Source of the DNA: a virus
Reading direction: 5' to 3' (one strand)
Length of the DNA stretch: 28,050 nucleotides
IMG/VR virus record: IMGVR_UViG_3300024520_000400
Location: 1-28,050 of that record
The notes beneath the pieces are model-generated. The model had not been told where the DNA came from. It did not search any database and saw only the letters and a program-made list of their open reading frames with translations. The stretch's first letter is position 1; every line of letters begins with the position of its first letter. This document shows, in pieces, positions 15,839 through 21,916 of the stretch. The translations under genes were made by a program, and so were the position numbers.

Positions 15839-15912
15839 GGGAACACCCCCGACACCTGACAGTGCCAGGGAGCCAAACACCGTGTCAGCAGCCTAAGACC
15901 GCGTGTGTTCCC
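15839..15912. other. tRNA-sized structured element
   Basis: GGGAACAC (15839-15846) and GTGTTCCC (15905-15912) form a perfect 8-bp outer stem. Inside, CTGACA (15856-15861) pairs with TGTCAG (15883-15888). The total is 74 nt, the size of a tRNA, just 12 nt from the tRNA-Gly gene, but no TTCRA T-loop or anticodon arm can be drawn on either strand. It may be a decayed tRNA or a processing signal. Confidence 0.4.
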
Positions 15913-15924
15913 GAATCCCAAAAA

Positions 15925-15997
15925 GGCGGGAACAGGGACTCGAACCCTGAACGCCCTGCTTGGAAGGCAGGCACTCTGCCAATTGAGCTATTCCCGC
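15925..15997 (-). tRNA. tRNA-Gly (anticodon TCC)
   Basis: A full cloverleaf is seen on the minus strand: acceptor GCGGGAA/TTCCCGC, D-arm GCTC-AATTGGCA-GAGT, anticodon stem CCTGC/GCAGG with loop CTTCCAA (anticodon TCC, reading GGA), and T-arm CAGGG-TTCGAGT-CCCTG. The discriminator is C, CCA is not encoded, and a T-run follows. It lies inside the leftward late operon, so it should be cut from a longer transcript. It may supplement GGA decoding in late proteins. Confidence 0.95.
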
Positions 15998-16030
15998 ATG
16001 AAAACTCTCCTGGCTAACCGAACAACAAAT

Positions 16031-16288
16031 TCAATGGGGGACAGGGCGTACAAAGTAGTCAACGCCCACACGCTTCGGACCAGCAGGAGCATAAAGAGCC
16101 TTCAGACCAGCACAGCTCTTCCTGTGACCCGGAACCTCCTTTGAGAAACAAAAATAACAATACCCCTTACCCAACAAATTTACTATCCTCTCCCGCTCAG
16201 CAGGCAGCAAAACCTCAAGCATCTCACGCAAAACCTTCATGAGAGCAAACGCAGGCTTGTATACCGGACGTACCTTGAATTGTGCCAC
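16031..16288 (-). CDS. Small CCHC-type zinc protein
   Basis: This 85-residue protein begins at a GTG. The N-terminus is basic and helical (KPAFALMKVLREMLEVLLP), followed by a compact metal site GYCYFCFSKEVPGHRKSC (C-x2-C-x8-H-x3-C) and a basic C-terminus. The upstream AGGCGGTG is a modest ribosome site. It may bind nucleic acid (inference from the metal site and charge). Confidence 0.55.
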   Translation of the reverse strand: MAQFKVRPVYKPAFALMKVLREMLEVLLPAERERIVNLLGKGYCYFCFSKEVPGHRKSCAGLKALYAPAGPKRVGVDYFVRPVPH

Positions 16289-16565
16289 AAATACACCGCC
16301 TAACCGAACGTAAGTGAAAATAAATGCAAAAGGCTAAACACGGGGTTTCCTCAGCTAACTTGTTGAAAATAAACAACCGCAATTTGAGACACCAGAGAAC
16401 ACTTACGTACCGAAATGCCCCTCAGGATAGTGAAATGCGCGGGGGGAGAAGGGAGAAACCCTTTTCTTATTAGCTTCGGTGTCGAACGATCTGCGTACAA
16501 ACAGGTGCCTAATTGTACAGGCCTTACTTCGCATAATGGCCATTATGTAAACCTGGCTAATCGCC
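16289..16565. other. Intergenic region with long inverted repeats
   Basis: No supported gene lies here. It holds a 9-bp inverted repeat ACGTAAGTG (16308-16316) / CACTTACGT (16400-16408), a purine-rich GGGGGGAGAAGGGAGAAACCCTT stretch around 16441 and TGTAC-type strings near 16517 and 16495 like those in the operator at 17122-17147. A leftward frame overlapping the end of the small-terminase-like gene looks like a shadow. Confidence 0.4.
16532..16547. promoter_or_regulatory. 16-bp perfect palindrome
   Basis: CATAATGGCCATTATG is perfectly palindromic. It lies 19 bp after the stop of the small-terminase-like gene on the leftward strand. The form suits a dimeric DNA-binding protein or a terminase recognition site; which one is unknown. 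Confidence 0.45.
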
Positions 16566-17102
16566 CTATTCATCGGCGTCTTCGCCCACGTCGTAGGATT
16601 CTGTGAGTTGTTCGTTGACACCTTCGACGGTCTGGAATGCGGCCGTATCTTTCTCCGGGACCGCGAACACCCTGACGTTATGGGTATGCTCGGCCGTGGT
16701 GTTCTGTTGGGTCCGACTGGTTACGTCACCGGACACCAGAGCAACCGTCTTGACTGACACATCCTGTGCTTGGGCAAGGTGCCGGAGATCACGCGCATCA
16801 TATTCCATGTCTTCCGACGACATACGCATCCGTTGAGCCATATTGCGAGCCGTGGCGTCAAGGTCTGCATAGACTTCACGCTTGGTTTCTCTCCAGTTAT
16901 CACCCAATTCTTTATCTATGTCTTGTTGTGGTGGAGTTGTCAGCGGGTGATCTGGAGTCTGTAGTATTCTTTTTGCGCTTGTCCAGGATGTTCCGGCACG
17001 CTTGGCTATTTCGGTAATATTGGGATTGCCGTTCATCTTAACCAGGATAGAGCCTAAGGCTTTTACTTTGCGTACTACCTTAGTAGGTACAGGAACAGGC
17101 AT
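16566..17102 (-). CDS. Terminase small-subunit-like helix-turn-helix protein
   Basis: This 178-residue protein has an ATG after AGGACA. Residues about 25-50 (NPNITEIAKRAGTSWTSAKRILQ) form a helix-turn-helix. A helical middle follows, then QAQDVSVKTVALVSGDVTSRTQQ, which resembles the oligomerisation helix and 'GeaT' turn of TerS-like proteins, and a polar C-terminal tail. It is the first gene of the leftward late unit. A transcription regulator is the alternative, because large terminase is 2.5 kb away past a terminator. Confidence 0.5.
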   Translation of the reverse strand: MPVPVPTKVVRKVKALGSILVKMNGNPNITEIAKRAGTSWTSAKRILQTPDHPLTTPPQQDIDKELGDNWRETKREVYADLDATARNMAQRMRMSSEDMEYDARDLRHLAQAQDVSVKTVALVSGDVTSRTQQNTTAEHTHNVRVFAVPEKDTAAFQTVEGVNEQLTESYDVGEDADE

Positions 17103-17121
17103 GTTGTGTCCTATGTGTGTG

Positions 17122-17147
17122 TGTACAGATAGGCTTCTATTTGTACA
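17122..17147. promoter_or_regulatory. Operator-like inverted repeat in the late-gene leader
   Basis: TGTACAGATAG (17122-17132) and CTATTTGTACA (17137-17147) are 11-bp arms with one mismatch and a 4-bp spacer. The repeat abuts the -10 box of the leftward promoter and covers its expected start point, so a bound repressor would block late transcription. Confidence 0.55.
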
Positions 17148-17174
17148 GTATACTTATATGTGAAGGTAGGTCAA
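17147..17174 (-). promoter_or_regulatory. Leftward sigma70-like promoter of the late unit
   Basis: On the minus strand, TTGACC (17174-17169) is followed by a 16-bp spacer and TATACT (17152-17147). The start point would be near 17140, about 38 nt before the first ATG. A copy of the dispersed ATGGAAGAACTT motif (17180-17191) sits just upstream. Confidence 0.6.
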
Positions 17175-17225
17175 GTACAAAGTTCTTCCATTGTGGACTA
17201 TCTGAACATTTATTGTAGAAAGGTG

Positions 17226-17253
17226 TTGACATACGTGTTGCCATGTGTATATT
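17226..17253 (+). promoter_or_regulatory. Rightward sigma70-like promoter
   Basis: TTGACA (17226-17231), a 16-bp spacer and TATATT (17248-17253). It is back to back with the leftward promoter. The context GTGTTGACAT is shared with the rightward promoter at 25877. A second TTGACA at 17435-17440 has only a weak -10. Confidence 0.6.
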
Positions 17254-17265
17254 AATAGGTATAAC

Positions 17266-17376
17266 ATGAGTCGAGACGGTGAATACAGTCCATCGCCTGA
17301 AAACGGACATCTTGACTTCCTTACGGCTACCAGTAACACGCCCACCATGTGGCCACTGTTGCTTTGTAGTCCATAG
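17266..17376 (+). CDS. Possible 36-residue leader ORF
   Basis: An ATG about 6 nt after the predicted rightward start point opens a frame of 36 codons (MSRDGEYSPSPENGHLDFL...). There is no ribosome site, so it would be translated as a near-leaderless message if at all. The rest of 17260-17521 contains an imperfect repeat of TGACA-type strings (17422-17440) and nothing else that I can support. Confidence 0.2.
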   Translation: MSRDGEYSPSPENGHLDFLTATSNTPTMWPLLLCSP

Positions 17377-17521
17377 GATAGACATTCAAACCATGACGGC
17401 ACAAACCCCGTTGTGTGAGTCTGTGACACCACAATTGACACGTTGTAGTGTGGTCAATCGATAGTTCGCGGCTATAGTGGTGTATCTCTACATAGTGTGG
17501 AGTATAACAAGGGGAAATAAA

Positions 17522-17767
17522 ATGCATCCATTAATGACACAGATTCACGGTATGTCATCGGGAACCTTTGCCGGCTACATATCGGACGCATGGGGTGACG
17601 TGGAAGATTACGAAACAATCGACGCCATTTACAATAACTTTGTATCATGGGCGTATCTCAACTCTGATATGTACCTGACAAGACAGAAGGCATGGGAAGT
17701 TTTCTCGACGTCTTTCTCTTTTCAGAATGTCACCGGAAACCATCCTGAACTATTTGGGTCGATCTAA
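17522..17767 (+). CDS. Unknown small protein
   Basis: This 81-residue protein starts MHPLMTQIHGMSSGTFAGY after AAGGGGAAAT. It is acidic and rich in aromatic residues. Its C-terminus, ETIDAIYNNFVSWAYLNSDMYL..., looks helical. It is the first clear gene of the short rightward unit. No family is recognised. Confidence 0.6.
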   Translation: MHPLMTQIHGMSSGTFAGYISDAWGDVEDYETIDAIYNNFVSWAYLNSDMYLTRQKAWEVFSTSFSFQNVTGNHPELFGSI

Positions 17768-17780
17768 CAAGGGGTTTATT

Positions 17781-17969
17781 ATGTATACAATTACCGTGTA
17801 TCACGCAGACGGAGCGCTTGAGGTGGGAAAAGTGGAGACTTTGAGTTGTGCTCATGATTTTGTCACAGCCAAGGCAACTGATTGGAGAAAAAAAAACTGG
17901 TTGCCTGCTATGTTCACAATCCGCACCAGTGACAGGTTAGTATCTACCCGGACGTTTTATGCAACCTAA
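17781..17969 (+). CDS. Unknown small protein
   Basis: This 62-residue protein starts MYTITVYHADGALEVGKVETL after ACAAGGGG, 13 nt downstream of the previous stop. It has alternating beta-like segments and a basic turn (DWRKKNW). Its stop codon lies 2 nt before a hammerhead ribozyme, so its message would end in a ribozyme-made 3' end. Confidence 0.6.
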   Translation: MYTITVYHADGALEVGKVETLSCAHDFVTAKATDWRKKNWLPAMFTIRTSDRLVSTRTFYAT

Positions 17970-17971
17970 CC

Positions 17972-18021
17972 GACGAAACCGCCTTCGGGCGGTCGGTGTC
18001 TAGCTAACATCCTGACGAGTC
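17972..18021 (+). ncRNA. Type II hammerhead ribozyme
   Basis: All core strings are present in type II order: GAC (stem II), GAAA (17975-17978), stem III CCGCC-TTCG-GGCGG, cleavage triplet GTC (17992-17994), stem I GGTGT (17995-17999) with ACATC (18007-18011), CTGACGA (18012-18018), and GTC closing stem II. A15.1-U16.1 and C15.2-G16.2 pair correctly. Cleavage is expected between 17994 and 17995. Stem II is only 3 bp. It separates two genes of one rightward message, followed by a GCCGG/CCGGC hairpin at 18024-18040. Confidence 0.85.
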
Positions 18022-18060
18022 ATGCCGGATCGCTACCGGCTAATAACAAGGGGATTTATC

Positions 18061-18303
18061 ATGGATACGTATATGCCGACAATCGAAACAAAGCTTTTAC
18101 CGGCCACAGGCACGCGCGGTTACAGAGTAAAAGCACAGATCATTGACGGCCAGTCGGTAACAATCGACCACAATCACGGGTTGACCACAGAGCAAAACCA
18201 TAGGGCAGCAGCAGAGAATCTCGTTAAGAAGTTGTCATGGAGTCCAGTCCTTGAGGCCGGCGGACATACCAAAACCGGCATGGTCTTTATACTGGACGTC
18301 TAA
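18061..18303 (+). CDS. Unknown small phage protein
   Basis: This 80-residue protein starts MDTYMPTIETKLLPATGTRGYRV after ACAAGGGG. Strands TGTRGYRVKAQIID and SVTIDHNHGL precede a helix NHRAAAENLVKKLSW and the ending GGHTKTGMVFILDV. This arrangement is familiar from small uncharacterised phage proteins. It is the first gene of the 3' ribozyme product, whose message would begin with a 5'-hydroxyl end. Confidence 0.65.
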   Translation: MDTYMPTIETKLLPATGTRGYRVKAQIIDGQSVTIDHNHGLTTEQNHRAAAENLVKKLSWSPVLEAGGHTKTGMVFILDV

Positions 18304-18345
18304 CCACACGGGTTTCCGGTCAACCCTGAAACCGGAGGGGATATT

Positions 18346-18918
18346 ATGAACGTTCTAATAGCTTGTGAATATTCAGGTACAGTGAGAGATGCCTTTATCA
18401 GTAAAGGACACGACGCCGTATCTTGTGACCTGATAGACACGGAGTCTATCGGTCCTCACTTTATACTGGACGCCTTGACACTCATAGAACATCCGGAATA
18501 TAACGATTGCACACATTGGGATATGTTGATTGCTTTTCCGCCATGCACAGATTTAGCGGTCAGTGGTGCAAGATGGTTTCCGGAAAAGAGAAAAGACGGA
18601 AGGCAACAGGCATCCATTTCGTTCTTTATGGCACTGGCTACCGCTGACATCCCAAAGATCGCTATAGAGAATCCGATAGGCATCATGTCAACGCAATACC
18701 GAAAGCCTGACCAGATCGTCCAGCCTTGGCAATATGGTCACGGGGAAACAAAAGCCACATGCCTATGGCTCAAAGGGCTTCCAAAGTTGCAACCTACCGA
18801 TATCGTCGAAGGCCGAGAACAGAGAGTATGGAAAATGCCACCGTCAGAGCACAGAGCCAAAGAAAGAGCACGTTCATTTCAAGGTATCGCCATTGCGATG
18901 GCGAACCAGTGGGGTTAA
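18346..18918 (+). CDS. Cytosine-C5 DNA methyltransferase-like protein
   Basis: This 190-residue protein starts MNVLIACEYSGTVRDAF after GGAGGGG. It has the motif I-like LIACEYSG, the FPPCTDLAVSGARWF segment with the PPC catalytic motif, and IENPIG in place of the ENV motif, ending with helices. It is shorter than typical Dcm enzymes and lacks an obvious target-recognition domain. It may methylate phage DNA to avoid restriction, or be a divergent member with another role. Confidence 0.75.
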   Translation: MNVLIACEYSGTVRDAFISKGHDAVSCDLIDTESIGPHFILDALTLIEHPEYNDCTHWDMLIAFPPCTDLAVSGARWFPEKRKDGRQQASISFFMALATADIPKIAIENPIGIMSTQYRKPDQIVQPWQYGHGETKATCLWLKGLPKLQPTDIVEGREQRVWKMPPSEHRAKERARSFQGIAIAMANQWG

Positions 18919-18920
18919 TT

Positions 18921-19244
18921 ATGAGACTCAAAAGCATTATGCGGCATCCCGGCTTTATGTCAAAAGAAAGGGCACAGTGGCTGATTGACAACCGGCTTTT
19001 GGGCGGCTGGTATCCAATGGCGTTTGTAGAGAAGTGCGCGCTGTCGCTGAAAACCACCCCGGAAGGCATGACGGAAAAGGAAATGAAGGATATAAAAGCC
19101 GTTTGGTCATGCCTTCCGGGATATTCCACGTTTCACTCCGCGCTTGTAACTATTCGTGACGGAGACTACAAAGCAAAGGGAAAAGATGAAAACCGAATAC
19201 CTACACATCAAAATAGCTCCCGGCCTCAAGGACTGGACGCTTAA
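18921..19244 (+). CDS. Unknown protein
   Basis: This 107-residue protein starts MRLKSIMRHPGFMSKERAQW, 3 nt after the methylase stop with GGGG upstream. It is helical and basic, with TTPEGMTEKEMKDIKAVWSCLPGYSTFHSAL. The last 20 codons overlap the ribbon-helix-helix gene in another frame. No family is recognised. Confidence 0.6.
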   Translation: MRLKSIMRHPGFMSKERAQWLIDNRLLGGWYPMAFVEKCALSLKTTPEGMTEKEMKDIKAVWSCLPGYSTFHSALVTIRDGDYKAKGKDENRIPTHQNSSRPQGLDA

Positions 19245-19320
19245 AGAGGCTGCAAAGCAGGAGAAGACAATGTCGGAGTATGTACGTTATCTACTGGAAA
19301 AAGAAAGGGACAAACCATAG
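19186..19320 (+). CDS. Ribbon-helix-helix (Arc/CopG-like) regulator
   Basis: This 44-residue protein starts MKTEYLHIKIAPGLKDWTL after AAGGGA. The order of one beta strand (EYLHIKI), helix (LKDWTLKEAAKQEK) and a second helix beginning TMSEYVRYLLEKE is the ribbon-helix-helix fold, which binds DNA as a dimer. It is the last gene before the terminator and overlaps the preceding gene by 59 nt. The target is unknown. Confidence 0.65.
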   Translation: MKTEYLHIKIAPGLKDWTLKEAAKQEKTMSEYVRYLLEKERDKP

Positions 19321-19326
19321 ACAACC

Positions 19327-19357
19327 AGCCCCGCCTACCCGGCGGGGCTTTTTTTAT
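19327..19357 (+). terminator. Intrinsic terminator between convergent units
   Basis: AGCCCCGCC (19327-19335), loop TACCC, GGCGGGGCT (19341-19349), followed by a T-run. It ends the rightward unit 7 nt after its last gene. On the other strand the same hairpin lacks a good T-run. Confidence 0.92.
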
Positions 19358-19412
19358 GCCTATAGCGTTTTACATACCTCAGTATCGCACCGCAAGCCTT
19401 CATTGCATACCC

Positions 19413-19559
19413 CTATCTTGTCAGCATCCTGCAACGTGGGCAGCATGCCCTTATCTCTATCCGCTTTGACAGTCCTTTAGGGTCGAGATGGTGCGCCATC
19501 ATGCACTCAATGAACCTGTACGACTGGCGACCGCCAAACCCACAATAAATACACTTCAT
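19413..19559 (-). CDS. Small four-cysteine zinc protein
   Basis: This 48-residue protein has an ATG overlapping the upstream TGA (ATGA). MKCIYCGFGG near the start and CCPRC near the end make a C-x2-C / C-x2-C metal site; a CMMAHH segment lies between and is reminiscent of a degenerate HNH or treble-clef core. It is the last gene of the leftward unit. Confidence 0.6.
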   Translation of the reverse strand: MKCIYCGFGGRQSYRFIECMMAHHLDPKGLSKRIEIRACCPRCRMLTR

Positions 19560-20356
19560 TGCATACCCTCGAATATCTGTGACCACAGACAGGCCGTCAT
19601 GATCTGGAGATGTAAAACGACTTCCTTCTTATCATGGTCTGTCCAGTTGCCGTCATGGTATATCGTGTGCTCTTCAGTCGTTACCGGTATCACATGCGCT
19701 TCACTCTTACAATACCGCACCGTATCCGGGTAGTGATGCAATACCACGTCTGGGGAACCTGATATATACGATCCCGAAGCCCGGAGAAATGCGTGATAGG
19801 CGCCCATCTTACCTTTGGTCCACGTTTTAGGGTGGTGGTCTATCGGTACTCCGGTGATATGGTCGGTTATGGATACTCGCTCGCGCACGACTTCCGGATC
19901 TAACCGTTTCGCTGTCTCCATGAGGCTGTCCGCAGAGGCTACCGCAGCCGATGCCAGTTCTAACCGCTCACCGGGTTCCATCGGCCCTGGTTCAACTTCT
20001 TCCATTTCCTGCGCGGCCTGCTCGAGGTTAGATGCCGTTTCATGACCGTTTCTTTTCGGCAACGCATTTACGCATATCTGCCTCCACGACCCCAATCGCT
20101 CTATGACTTCCTTTGCTTTCTCGTAGTCCGGGAACCGCTCCGCAAACTGAACGCAGCGCCACAGGACAGACGCCGAACGCCCTATGGCTTGTGACAACTC
20201 AGGGACCACTGGCTTGCCCTGTATCTCTTCATGTCCCTTTATGCCCACACCGATGTACCACCTGCACCATGCGATCTCCTGTAGCTTCGTGCGCTCATGC
20301 GAAAGATATTCCCGGATCTCATCGCAAAAGGATTGCCAGGTCGTCAGTTCACTCAT
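19556..20356 (-). CDS. Unknown two-domain protein, DUF1016-like N-terminus and His-rich C-terminus
   Basis: This 266-residue protein has an ATG overlapping the upstream TAA (TAATG). Residues 1-100 (VVPELSQAIGRSASVLWRCVQFAERFPDY) look like a helix-turn-helix domain related to DUF1016_N. A Glu/Pro linker follows. The C-terminal part has a His-rich pattern DVVLHHYPD, EAHVIPV and HTIYHDGNW that could be a metal-dependent nuclease site. It may be a host-take-over or recombination nuclease. This is a cautious inference. Confidence 0.5.
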   Translation of the reverse strand: MSELTTWQSFCDEIREYLSHERTKLQEIAWCRWYIGVGIKGHEEIQGKPVVPELSQAIGRSASVLWRCVQFAERFPDYEKAKEVIERLGSWRQICVNALPKRNGHETASNLEQAAQEMEEVEPGPMEPGERLELASAAVASADSLMETAKRLDPEVVRERVSITDHITGVPIDHHPKTWTKGKMGAYHAFLRASGSYISGSPDVVLHHYPDTVRYCKSEAHVIPVTTEEHTIYHDGNWTDHDKKEVVLHLQIMTACLWSQIFEGMQ

Positions 20357-20622
20357 TATAAACCCTCCGACAGGAATTCTCTCAGTTGCTCTCTCTCATC
20401 TTTGTCGAGTTCCCATGCTCTGGATTCAGCCTCCACAGTTACTTTCCCATCTCCAAACACGCAAAAATCCAGGCCGCCCACCTCTATCTCCCGCAGTATA
20501 ACCGGTCCTCTATTGCGATATGGCTGCACTAAGTTTTTCATGTGCCACTGTACCGTCTGCCCGTGGTCATCGATAAAGATGCCACACACCGAAAGCGGTC
20601 CTATTGTGTCAAAGTTGCTCAT
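20356..20622 (-). CDS. Unknown small beta-rich protein
   Basis: This 88-residue protein starts MSNFDTIGPLSVCGIFIDD, with an ATG overlapping the TGA of the 27-residue peptide gene. An upstream in-frame ATG (20691) lacks a ribosome site. It has repeated beta strands and an acidic helical end DKDEREQLREFLSEGL. No family is recognised. Confidence 0.55.
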   Translation of the reverse strand: MSNFDTIGPLSVCGIFIDDHGQTVQWHMKNLVQPYRNRGPVILREIEVGGLDFCVFGDGKVTVEAESRAWELDKDEREQLREFLSEGL

Positions 20623-20702
20623 CGCCGCCACCCTATCTTTAAGAAAGATCTTCGTGAGAACCGGCACACACGACCCCAAAACGATCCCCATAACTCACTC
20701 AT
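20619..20702 (-). CDS. 27-residue Trp/Arg-rich cationic peptide
   Basis: GGGAG lies 3 nt before the ATG and the stop overlaps the next start (ATGA), so translation is likely. The peptide begins MSELWGSFWGRVCRFSRR and ends with a basic IGWRR. It has three Trp, three Phe and seven Arg in 27 residues. This is the composition of membrane-active cationic peptides. It lies two genes downstream of a holin-like gene. A role in lysis is a guess from composition and place. Confidence 0.45.
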   Translation of the reverse strand: MSELWGSFWGRVCRFSRRSFLKIGWRR

Positions 20703-20715
20703 GACTCCCGTCGGC

Positions 20716-20925
20716 CTATTCATAAACAGCCTCCATAAAGTCCTCCGCTTTCATTTGGGTTACATACATAACCCAGTTGCAACACTCGCAATCTCCGTAA
20801 CAGTCGAGACAGTCCCCGCAGCTCTCGCAGAAATCCTCACCACATTCCGGTTCCAGGTCCAGCACCGCGACAACGCTCCACTTCTTATAGTCTCTGTCGG
20901 TGTCGTCCCAGACTTCACACCTCAT
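20716..20925 (-). CDS. Cys-rich acidic small protein
   Basis: This 69-residue protein starts MRCEVWDDTDRDYKKW. Eight cysteines fall in residues about 28-50 (ECGEDFCESCGDCLDCYGDCECC), suggesting two clustered metal sites. The start lies within the end of the membrane-protein gene (11-nt overlap). No family is recognised. Confidence 0.55.
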   Translation of the reverse strand: MRCEVWDDTDRDYKKWSVVAVLDLEPECGEDFCESCGDCLDCYGDCECCNWVMYVTQMKAEDFMEAVYE

Positions 20926-21100
20926 TTTCTTTTCTCCAGATCCGCACCACGTTCATGATCGCCAATATCAACCCGCCTATCGCCATAGTGAGCGGGTCGA
21001 AGTCGGGCGCCTGCGCTATCTCTGCCACCCCGGCACCTGCTATCGGAAGTCCTATCACGCTGCCTGCTATCTTACCGATGTTCTTTTTGAGGAAGTTCAT
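20915..21100 (-). CDS. Small membrane protein, holin-like
   Basis: This 61-residue protein starts MNFLKKNIGKIAG after GGAGGCAAC. It has a basic N-terminus, a hydrophobic glycine-rich span (about 11-30), a short polar loop APDFDP and a second span LTMAIGGLILAIMNVVRIW, then the charged tail RKENEV. This two-span layout fits a small holin. No endolysin is seen in the window, so the call is tentative. Confidence 0.5.
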   Translation of the reverse strand: MNFLKKNIGKIAGSVIGLPIAGAGVAEIAQAPDFDPLTMAIGGLILAIMNVVRIWRKENEV

Positions 21101-21302
21101 GTTGCCTCCTGTATCTCTCATCGAAGTTAGTTGCCGACCATATATTCTGAGTACCACAAGAGGGGCAAATAGCAGAACTGGGCTCTCTTATTGGCACTTT
21201 CTCTTTCCACGTATGGCGACACCCCCCACAAGTAATAGTCCATTTTTTCTTTCCCGTAAAATGGTTCCAAAACCCGTTGGCCTCTATAAAGGCAGCGTTC
21301 AT
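21072..21302 (-). CDS. Small zinc-ribbon protein
   Basis: This 76-residue protein starts MNAAFIEANGFWNHFTG after AGGAGGCAAC, the same leader as the holin-like gene. A classic ribbon is seen: TCGGCRHTW and ICPSCG, about 18 residues apart, then a basic tail. It overlaps the holin-like gene start by 29 nt. Function is unknown. Confidence 0.6.
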   Translation of the reverse strand: MNAAFIEANGFWNHFTGKKKWTITCGGCRHTWKEKVPIREPSSAICPSCGTQNIWSATNFDERYRRQHELPQKEHR

Positions 21303-21374
21303 GTTGCCTCCTATGTGACAATTCTCGTGACATAAAGCATGGTCCGGCATACACCGGGACCGGACCACACAGTT

Positions 21375-21611
21375 CTATCCCGGCTTTGCTCTTGTGTCAA
21401 CCAGTGCCTGCGCTCTCGCCCTCATAGCTACCGTATTGTCCTGCATAAGAGCGTTGATATGCGTTCTCCTGGTTCCCTGGATCTGACTGTCGGTAAAACC
21501 TTTAAAATCTTCCATTGCCTTGTTGTACTCTACTTCCCAGGTGCTGTAGTACTTGGGGCACCATACGTCTTTACTCTTCTGCCGGGGCGGGTGCTTGCTC
21601 TTCGGTCTCAC
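21375..21611 (-). CDS. Repeat-module small protein, GTG start
   Basis: This 78-residue protein begins with GTG, 5 nt after GGAGGT. Residues 1-30 are the third copy of a module RPKSKHPPRQK...KYYSTWEVEYNK that is found twice in the upstream protein. The rest, AMEDFKGFTDSQIQ...RAQALVDTRAKPG, is helical. The start lies inside the end of the upstream gene in another frame. Function is unknown. Confidence 0.55.
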   Translation of the reverse strand: MRPKSKHPPRQKSKDVWCPKYYSTWEVEYNKAMEDFKGFTDSQIQGTRRTHINALMQDNTVAMRARAQALVDTRAKPG

Positions 21612-21822
21612 CGATTACCTCCTTCATTGTCTTGTTGTACTCTACTTCCCAGGTACTGTAGTACTTGGGCAGCCATACGTCTTTACTCTTCTGCCGGGGA
21701 GGGTGCTTGCTATTCGGTCTCACCGTCGCCTTGTGATACTCTACTTCCCAGGTACTGTAGTACTTGGGAAGCCATACGTCTTTACTCTTCTGCTTGGGCG
21801 GGTGCTTGCTCTTCGGTCTCAT
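21519..21822 (-). repeat. Three degenerate ~93-bp coding repeats
   Basis: Three near-identical units lie at about 21822-21730, 21729-21637 and 21611-21519 (minus strand), each starting TGAGACCGAA and ending in a GAGTACAACAAG-like string. Units one and two are in frame within one gene; unit three starts the next gene in a different frame with its own ribosome site. Confidence 0.8.
21571..21822 (-). CDS. Two-module repeat protein
   Basis: This 83-residue protein has an ATG after GGAGGTGATCG, a full anti-16S match. It is made of two copies of a ~30-residue module (basic RPKSKHPPxQKSKDVW then LPKYYSTWEVEYNK) and an acidic tail GETEEQAPAPAEE. The basic, Pro-rich half and aromatic half suggest binding of a protein or nucleic acid partner. 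No family is recognised. Confidence 0.55.
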   Translation of the reverse strand: MRPKSKHPPKQKSKDVWLPKYYSTWEVEYHKATVRPNSKHPPRQKSKDVWLPKYYSTWEVEYNKTMKEVIGETEEQAPAPAEE

Positions 21823-21916
21823 CGATCACCTCCAGTGTCGATACTATGCAGCAGGAATACAGTATCGATAGTAAAATGGCCGGTCCGTTGAATTTCATGA
21901 TTGCCCCCCCTCTCTC

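Noticed and set aside
16403-16621. Leftward frame overlapping the end of the small-terminase-like gene
   Set aside because: It has no ribosome site, a shadow-like composition, and spans the palindrome.
17137-17441. Leftward frames between the two divergent promoters
   Set aside because: They cross both promoters and the operator, lack ribosome sites, and have no protein-like pattern.
19335-19403. 22-residue leftward frame after the zinc protein
   Set aside because: It ends inside the terminator hairpin, has only a weak ribosome site and no recognisable content.
21519-21822. CRISPR array
   Set aside because: The units are ~93 bp and coding, abut each other without unique spacers, and have ribosome sites; no cas genes are near.
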